A stretch of 10,291 bases of DNA from an uncultured Christensenellaceae bacterium (GTDB taxonomy: Bacteria > Bacillota > Clostridia > Christensenellales > Pumilibacteraceae): the NCBI GenBank assembly GCA_910587445.1, contig CAJULE010000041.1, positions 1-10,291 of the forward strand, written 5' to 3'. Of this stretch, positions 6,851 through 10,291 are shown in pieces. The position numbers were made by a program, and so were the translations under genes. Numbering within the stretch: position 1 is the stretch's first letter; every line of letters begins with the position of its first letter. Below the pieces are notes generated by a model, which worked only from the letters and a program-made list of their open reading frames with translations, ran no database searches and was not told the origin of the DNA.

Positions 6851-7768
6851 TTAGTATAAGCCTATTATTTGCGCATACCTTTCGTTAATTATTTTAATAT
6901 CGTTTACTTTAAGCCAGCCTCTTTCGAATGCTTTGCCGAGCGGACACAGTTCGCCGTCCTTATAAGACAGAAAGCATATTTCAAAGACACATTCAAAATC
7001 ATATCCCGCAACTTTGTACTGAGGATAGGACGCAATACTAGGCGCAAGCGTACCGTCCAATATTATGACTTTGACGCCGCCGAAGCTTCCGACATAAGCA
7101 AACTTAATAGCGGAAAGCGGCAAATCATACCCGTTTTCGCGTTGGATATCGCGATATTCTTCTCTTATTTGCGCTTCCTCTTGCGCAGACAGCGGCGTAA
7201 AGTCGGGAGGCTCCGTTTCTTCTATTTTACCCGAAGCATCCGCAAATTTATACGGCTCGCGCTTGTCGAATTGCTCTATTATCTTAAGTAAACTTACACT
7301 ATCTATCAACTCTTTTTCTTTCGCCGTTCCCAACATAATAAGTTCGCCGCTTTTGTAAACAAACAAATCTTGCGATTCTTTTAGATCGTAGTTATTATCA
7401 AACGAACTGAACGCGACGTTTCCGAACTCCGGTCGCCCGTAAAGACAAGAATGAATCACCGCCATTGTCAAAGGGCAATACATTTTGACGACCTTAGCTC
7501 CGTCAAAACACCCGTAATATGTGTCTATACGTATTACAAACTCGTCGATTCTCTCTTCCGAAAGCCAATTCGAGTAGGCTTTTTTTAATCCTTTATAATA
7601 TAATTCTCTGATTTCCTTGTCCTCTTCGTAAGATATAGTCGTATCGTCCAGCACGGCCTTCTTTTCGACATAGTTCCGTTTTTCCTCGCCCAAATCGTTA
7701 CAAGCGCAAAGAAATATGCTTAAACATAACGCCGAAGCAATCAATATCGTCAACAATCTTTTTTTCAT
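6851..7768 (-). CDS. Lipoprotein with two copies of a conserved small domain
   Basis: This 305-residue protein has a lipoprotein signal peptide: MKKR, a hydrophobic stretch (about 5-20) and the lipobox L20-C21-A22 before the lipidated C23, so it is probably anchored outside the membrane. After it come two related domains, about 78-168 and 219-301. Both share a Y-x-G-x-F-x-G-x-KV start (YYGCFDGAKVV against YVGSFGGVKVI) and a YKxGEL hairpin followed by a leucine-rich tail. A charged, proline-containing linker (about 170-195) joins them. The same domain occurs once in the gene just upstream (7794-8224), so the pair looks like duplication within a family. I recall this domain as frequent in uncharacterised gut Clostridia lipoproteins; its function is unknown to me. 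The start is certain: a full AAGGAGGTGA lies four bases before ATG, partly inside a hairpin (7777-7789). Base composition is AT-richer than uvrB or dinB. Confidence 0.85.
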   Translation of the reverse strand: MKKRLLTILIASALCLSIFLCACNDLGEEKRNYVEKKAVLDDTTISYEEDKEIRELYYKGLKKAYSNWLSEERIDEFVIRIDTYYGCFDGAKVVKMYCPLTMAVIHSCLYGRPEFGNVAFSSFDNNYDLKESQDLFVYKSGELIMLGTAKEKELIDSVSLLKIIEQFDKREPYKFADASGKIEETEPPDFTPLSAQEEAQIREEYRDIQRENGYDLPLSAIKFAYVGSFGGVKVIILDGTLAPSIASYPQYKVAGYDFECVFEICFLSYKDGELCPLGKAFERGWLKVNDIKIINERYAQIIGLY

Positions 7769-7776
7769 AAACTCAC

Positions 7777-7789
7777 CTCCTTATAGGAG
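7777..7789 (-). promoter_or_regulatory. Hairpin covering the ribosome binding site of the 305-residue lipoprotein
   Basis: On the minus strand CTCCT (7789-7785) pairs perfectly with AGGAG (7781-7777) around a three-base ATA loop, and AGGAG is the core of the Shine-Dalgarno sequence. The repaired stop codon of the upstream gene (7794-7796) lies five bases before the hairpin, so ribosomes finishing that gene could open it. The stem is short and its strength is unproven. Confidence 0.45.
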
Positions 7790-7793
7790 TATT

Positions 7794-8224
7794 TCACTTA
7801 TCGTACTCGAGAGTATAAATTTGTTTATGTCTCTTCTGTATAGATTTCATGTCGTTATCGTCAAGTATTTTCGATGAGTAAGCTTCTTTTAAGAAATAAG
7901 CTCGCCGTCTTTGTAAACATACAAAGGAACTCCCTCTATTTGTATTATCTTTATTTCTCCGAACTCTTGAGGAACATTCGCAGTCGCATATTCAAACCTT
8001 TCGCAATGAATACCAACAACATAAGCTCTCGAATATTCGCCGCAATAATCGCGAATTTCAACATCTTTATCGTCAATATTATCTTTATCGTAAGAACTAC
8101 AAAAGACTTGTATTATTTCTGTTTTTACGTTTTCGGGCAACATATCCGAATTTACACACGACACAAACAGCACGCTTGCGCAAAAAGACATAATCAAAAA
8201 CAATATTATGACTTTCTTTTTCAT
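7794..8224 (-). pseudogene. Single-domain lipoprotein gene broken by a one-base frameshift
   Basis: From the ATG at 8224, preceded by AAAGGAGAGG, the frame runs 111 codons and stops at 7889. It begins with a lipoprotein signal peptide (MKKK, hydrophobic core, C23 after F-V-S) and enters the same domain found twice in the next gene: DYCGEYSRAYVVGIHC, then LYVYKDGEL at 101-109. The domain should continue, but TAA follows GELIS. In the shifted frame the sequence reads LKEAYSSKILDDND and onward for 32 codons to TGA at 7794, and aligns with PLGKAFERGWLKVND and the following NERYAQI of the neighbour's second domain. One missing T in TCTTTA (around 7887-7893) explains it; the repaired protein has 143 residues. 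Either the gene is a recent pseudogene, or the 111-residue form is used, or this is an assembly error. No classic -1 slippery heptamer is present. Confidence 0.75.
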
Positions 8225-8268
8225 AGTTCCTCTCCTTTGTTTATTGCGGCTTTCTAACCACTATAGGA

Positions 8269-8297
8269 ATTATACCATATATTTCCCTATCTGTCAA
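8269..8297 (-). promoter_or_regulatory. Consensus sigma-A promoter of the lipoprotein pair
   Basis: On the minus strand TTGACA (8297-8292), a 17-bp spacer and TATAAT (8274-8269), with TGG before the -10, match the consensus exactly. The start at about 8262 leaves a 38-base leader to the ATG at 8224. The second lipoprotein gene begins 25 bases after the repaired end of the first, so it is probably on this transcript. Confidence 0.9.
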
Positions 8298-8330
8298 TGC
8301 ATGTTTTAAATTCGCAAATATATTTACTTA

Positions 8331-8359
8331 TTGATTTAATCGTGAAAATGTGGTACAAT
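8331..8359 (+). promoter_or_regulatory. Extended -10 promoter of dinB
   Basis: TTGATT (8331-8336), a 17-bp spacer and TACAAT (8354-8359) preceded by TGG form a good extended -10 promoter. The predicted start is at about 8366, the A of the dinB ATG. The 33 bp between this -35 and that of the divergent lipoprotein promoter (8298-8330) is AT-rich and could hold a shared control site; I see no canonical LexA box there. Confidence 0.75.
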
Positions 8360-8365
8360 AAGAAT

Positions 8366-9595
8366 ATGGACAGAATAATACTTCATTGCGATCTCAATAA
8401 TTTCTATGCGTCTGTCGAGTGCGCCGCCCATCCCGAGTGGAGGGACGTTCCGCTTGCCGTAGCTGGAAATCCCGAAAAGCGGCACGGCGTCGTGCTCGCA
8501 AAAAACGAGATTGCGAAGAAGTACGGCGTAAAGACGGGCGACGTAATTTGGGAAGCCAAACAAAAAGCGCCCGGTCTTATAGTCGTCCCTCCCCATTTCA
8601 ACGAATACATGGCTTTAAGCAATCGGGTGTTCGACATTTACACCGATTACACCTGCTACGTCGAGCCGTTCGGTCCCGACGAGTGCTGGCTTGACTGCAC
8701 GGGCAGCACGAAGCTTTTTGGGAGCGGCAAAGAGATAGCGGATAAAATACGGGCAAAGGTAGTCGAAAAAACCGGGCTCACCGTATCGGTCGGCGTATCA
8801 TTCAACAAGGTGTTTGCGAAAATAGGCTCGGACCTCAAAAAGCCCGACGCTACCACCGTCATTTCGCGAGAAAATTACAAGGAGCTTCTATGGAAGCTGC
8901 CTGCCTCGGATATGCTTTCTATCGGAAGAAAAACCGCCGAAAAGCTCGCAAAGCTGAATATTCGCACCATCGGTGACATTGCGAACGCAGACGTTGCGAT
9001 GCTCAAATCGCACTTCGGCGTAGTGGGCGTGCGTATGCACAACTATGCAAACGGCGAGGATTCCGAAGGCGTGCGCGAGTACGTTAAGTCACGTAAAATA
9101 GAATCGGTCGGGCACGGAATGACCGCAGTACGAGACATTACCGCCTTGGACGACGCAAAAGCGCTCGTTTACTACTTGTCCGAGAGAATCGCCGCGCGCA
9201 TGAGAAAATACGGCGTGCGCGGCTCGGGCGTCACCGTGGATATTCGCGGAAACGATCTGAAGCACACTTCTCACCAGCGCAAAATGCGCGTGCCGACGTA
9301 TGCCACGCGCGAGATTGCCGAAAGTGCGTTTGCCCTTATCTCGGAGATATGGCACGGAGATCCGCCGCTTCGGACTCTGACCGTAGCCGTATACGATCTC
9401 ACGCCGTCGGACGGCGCAGTACAGACCACGATGTTCGACGACAAGCCGAACGAAAAAGAGGAAGCGCTCGAAAGAGCCATGGACTTAATCCGCGAAAAAT
9501 ACGGCAAGGACAGTATCGTACGCGCGAACACGATAGGAAAAGATTTCATTTACGACAAGACCGACGCAGAGGACTATCTGCCGTTTAAAAGATAG
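8366..9595 (+). CDS. dinB: Y-family translesion DNA polymerase (Pol IV)
   Basis: This 409-residue protein is a complete DinB-type polymerase that inserts nucleotides opposite damaged bases with low fidelity. The palm begins with DLNNFYASVE: catalytic D9, with Y14 at the steric-gate position. The second acidic pair is D105-E106 in GPDECWLD, a variant of the more usual SIDEAYLD. The fingers carry the VLAKN-x-A-x-x-x-GVKTGD block (43-59), and the little-finger domain occupies roughly 240-350. QTTMF (353-357) is a beta-clamp binding motif. An in-frame ATG 23 codons upstream (8297) lies before the promoter and adds nothing conserved, so the start is the ATG at 8366; no later start keeps D9. No Shine-Dalgarno sequence precedes it, and the promoter predicts a leaderless message. 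It is divergent from the lipoprotein genes and ends four bases from the convergent gene at 9600-9860. Confidence 0.96.
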   Translation: MDRIILHCDLNNFYASVECAAHPEWRDVPLAVAGNPEKRHGVVLAKNEIAKKYGVKTGDVIWEAKQKAPGLIVVPPHFNEYMALSNRVFDIYTDYTCYVEPFGPDECWLDCTGSTKLFGSGKEIADKIRAKVVEKTGLTVSVGVSFNKVFAKIGSDLKKPDATTVISRENYKELLWKLPASDMLSIGRKTAEKLAKLNIRTIGDIANADVAMLKSHFGVVGVRMHNYANGEDSEGVREYVKSRKIESVGHGMTAVRDITALDDAKALVYYLSERIAARMRKYGVRGSGVTVDIRGNDLKHTSHQRKMRVPTYATREIAESAFALISEIWHGDPPLRTLTVAVYDLTPSDGAVQTTMFDDKPNEKEEALERAMDLIREKYGKDSIVRANTIGKDFIYDKTDAEDYLPFKR

Positions 9596-9599
9596 ATCT

Positions 9600-9860
9600 T
9601 CAGCCGTTCACCTTTGCGGGAAATATCGTAAGCGAGCGCAGATTGCCCGTATTGCCCGTGGAGTATGCTTTTCTGCTCTCGTCCCATAAGAGAAGATAGT
9701 CGGTTCCCACTGCGTATATTACGCCCTGCTGTGTTACACCCGACTCATATTCGGCACGCGCATACTTGCCCACGTTTGCAAACAACAGTTGATTAAGCGA
9801 GCCTTTCCACTCGCCCTCGTCGAAATTCGGCACTTTCTCCGGAATGGTTATATCCGTCAT
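9600..9860 (-). CDS. Small conserved protein, possibly GerQ-like spore coat protein
   Basis: This 86-residue protein has no signal peptide or membrane segment. After a flexible acidic N-terminus (about 1-20) it has a predicted beta-rich region: LNQLLFANVGKYARAEYE, then GVIYAVGTDYLLLWD, then NLRSLTIF. The pattern of G-K, G-V-I-x-A-x-G-x-D-x-L-L-L-x-D and a closing L-x-x-x-x-F resembles my recollection of GerQ, a coat protein of Bacillus needed for cortex hydrolysis in germination. This resemblance is tentative; the expected full-length GerQ is longer at the N-terminus. The start at 9860 has GGGAGA eight bases upstream. A sequence like a late mother-cell promoter precedes it (9910-9937), which fits a sporulation role but is weak evidence. 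The gene is convergent with dinB across four bases, with no room for a terminator between them. Confidence 0.7.
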   Translation of the reverse strand: MTDITIPEKVPNFDEGEWKGSLNQLLFANVGKYARAEYESGVTQQGVIYAVGTDYLLLWDESRKAYSTGNTGNLRSLTIFPAKVNG

Positions 9861-9909
9861 AATATGTATCTCCCAAATGATTTTACGGAACGATTCACGC
9901 TCCGCTTTA

Positions 9910-9937
9910 TACTATATGAAAATTAACTCCCTTGCGT
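9910..9937 (-). promoter_or_regulatory. Possible sigma-K-like promoter of the small gene
   Basis: On the minus strand AC (9937-9936), 17 bases and CATATAGTA (9918-9910) fit the Bacillus sigma-K pattern AC-N16/17-CATANNNTA. TATAGT within it could instead be a sigma-A -10, but no sigma-A -35 is visible at the right distance. The predicted leader to the ATG at 9860 is about 43 bases. The motif is short, so chance is possible. Confidence 0.35.
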
Positions 9938-9958
9938 GATTCTTTTGCCGCTCTGTGC

Positions 9959-9987
9959 TTGACAATACACTACGAAAATGATAGAAT
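9959..9987 (+). promoter_or_regulatory. Sigma-A promoter in front of the tRNA-like element
   Basis: TTGACA (9959-9964), a 17-bp spacer and TAGAAT (9982-9987) make a strong promoter with one -10 mismatch. The expected start, near 9994, is 35 bases before the tRNA-like fold. No open reading frame with a ribosome binding site follows on this strand before the tRNA gene. Confidence 0.7.
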
Positions 9988-10028
9988 TATATACGCAAAC
10001 ATATGACAGTTTGATAAAACGATTATAT

Positions 10029-10092
10029 GTTTCCATACCTCAGCAGTATAGAGGGTTCGCCTCCTAAGTGTGCGGTATATCCAACGGAAACA
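10029..10092 (+). pseudogene. tRNA-Arg(CCT)-like element lacking most of the T arm
   Basis: The layout of a tRNA can be read in register. The acceptor stem is GTTTCC (10029-10034) with GGAAAC (10086-10091), the seventh pair being A-C. T and A follow at positions 8-9. The D stem CCTC/GAGG (10038-10041, 10051-10054) encloses a 9-base loop. The anticodon arm has loop CTCCTAA (10061-10067) and anticodon CCT. TCGCCTCCTAAG is identical to 12 bases of the intact tRNA-Arg at 10223-10234. Faults are a mismatched anticodon stem, only 12 bases (10073-10084) where about 22 form the variable region and T arm, no GG in the D loop, and no encoded CCA. Outside the acceptor, TAT / ATA pairs extend the stem to nine. 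It is probably a decayed tRNA paralogue, though still behind a good promoter. Confidence 0.55.
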
Positions 10093-10140
10093 TAGAAAAA
10101 CGGTAGTTTTGGATAGAAAAAAGGCTGTTTTGACGTACTT

Positions 10141-10169
10141 TTTACAACTGAATACAGAATTGGTATAAT
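10141..10169 (+). promoter_or_regulatory. Promoter of tRNA-Arg(CCT)
   Basis: TTTACA (10141-10146), a 17-bp spacer and TATAAT (10164-10169), with TGG before the -10, give a start near 10176 and a leader of about 19 bases. A second TGGTATAAA immediately follows (10173-10181), but lacks a good -35. Confidence 0.75.
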
Positions 10170-10194
10170 TTCTGGTATAAAATATTTTGCGCGT

Positions 10195-10271
10195 GTTCGC
10201 GTAGCGTAATAGGATAACGCAATCGCCTCCTAAGCGATAGACTGTGGGTTCGATTCCCGCCGCGAACGCCA
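10195..10271 (+). tRNA. tRNA-Arg, anticodon CCT
   Basis: The 77-base gene folds fully: acceptor GTTCGCG / CGCGAAC, T8-A9, D stem GCGT/ACGC with loop AATAGGATA, anticodon stem ATCGC/GCGAT with loop CTCCTAA, a five-base variable region, T stem GTGGG/CCCGC with loop TTCGATT, discriminator G and encoded CCA. Anticodon CCT (10229-10231) reads AGG arginine codons. No terminator is visible in the 20 bases left in the window. Confidence 0.97.
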
Positions 10272-10291
10272 AAACCGTTTGACCGAGATAA

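Noticed and set aside
7880..7900. Programmed -1 frameshifting in the short lipoprotein gene
   Set aside because: The zero-frame codons ATT TCT before the stop do not form an X-XXY-YYZ slippery site and no clear stimulatory hairpin follows at the usual distance; a deleted base is simpler.
8297..8365. Longer N-terminus for dinB
   Set aside because: The extra 23 codons start upstream of the dinB promoter, overlap the divergent -35 and match no family residues.
8225..8365. LexA (SOS) box at dinB
   Set aside because: Neither CGAAC-N4-GTTCG nor CTGT-N8-ACAG is found there or at the uvrB promoter.
9970..10272. Minus-strand open frame of 100 codons
   Set aside because: It begins inside the antisense of tRNA-Arg and crosses the tRNA-like element; no ribosome binding site or family features.

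Overview
The window looks like chromosomal DNA from a Gram-positive, Clostridia-type member of the Bacillota, possibly a gut lineage. This is an inference. It rests on the uvrB-uvrA gene order, full-strength AAGGAGG-type ribosome binding sites, textbook sigma-A promoters, small diderm-independent lipoproteins, a small protein resembling the spore protein GerQ, and intergenic repeats of a kind I associate with gut Firmicutes. Most genes are moderately GC-rich; the two lipoprotein genes at 6851-8224 are visibly AT-richer.

Layout, left to right. A strong leftward promoter (33-62) fires out of the left edge, and its predicted RNA begins with a 10-bp hairpin. Then come gluQ (125-1045, minus), which glutamylates queuosine in tRNA-Asp; a 579-bp intergenic mosaic of several repeat families plus a strong terminator hairpin (1046-1624); uvrA (1625-4441, minus); a 200-bp spacer carrying a second copy of the same repeat cassette; and uvrB (4642-6600, minus) with a consensus promoter that fixes its start. 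Next are two minus-strand lipoprotein genes sharing one repeated domain (6851-7768 and the frameshifted 7794-8224). Divergent promoters separate them from dinB (8366-9595, plus), which appears leaderless. Convergent with dinB is a small GerQ-like gene (9600-9860, minus). The right end holds a tRNA-like element lacking most of its T arm but with its own promoter (10029-10092), then an intact tRNA-Arg(CCT) with encoded CCA (10195-10271).

Functionally, uvrA, uvrB and dinB form a DNA damage neighbourhood: UvrA and UvrB recognise bulky lesions for excision, and DinB copies past lesions that remain. I saw no canonical LexA box at any of their promoters. gluQ and the tRNA genes belong to translation. 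The lipoproteins are probably surface or membrane-anchored proteins of unknown role.

The points most worth a second look are the promoter-driven tRNA-like element next to a tRNA with the same anticodon, the single-base lesion that truncates the upstream lipoprotein together with a hairpin over the next gene's ribosome binding site, and the hairpin-rich repeat cassette present on both sides of uvrA.
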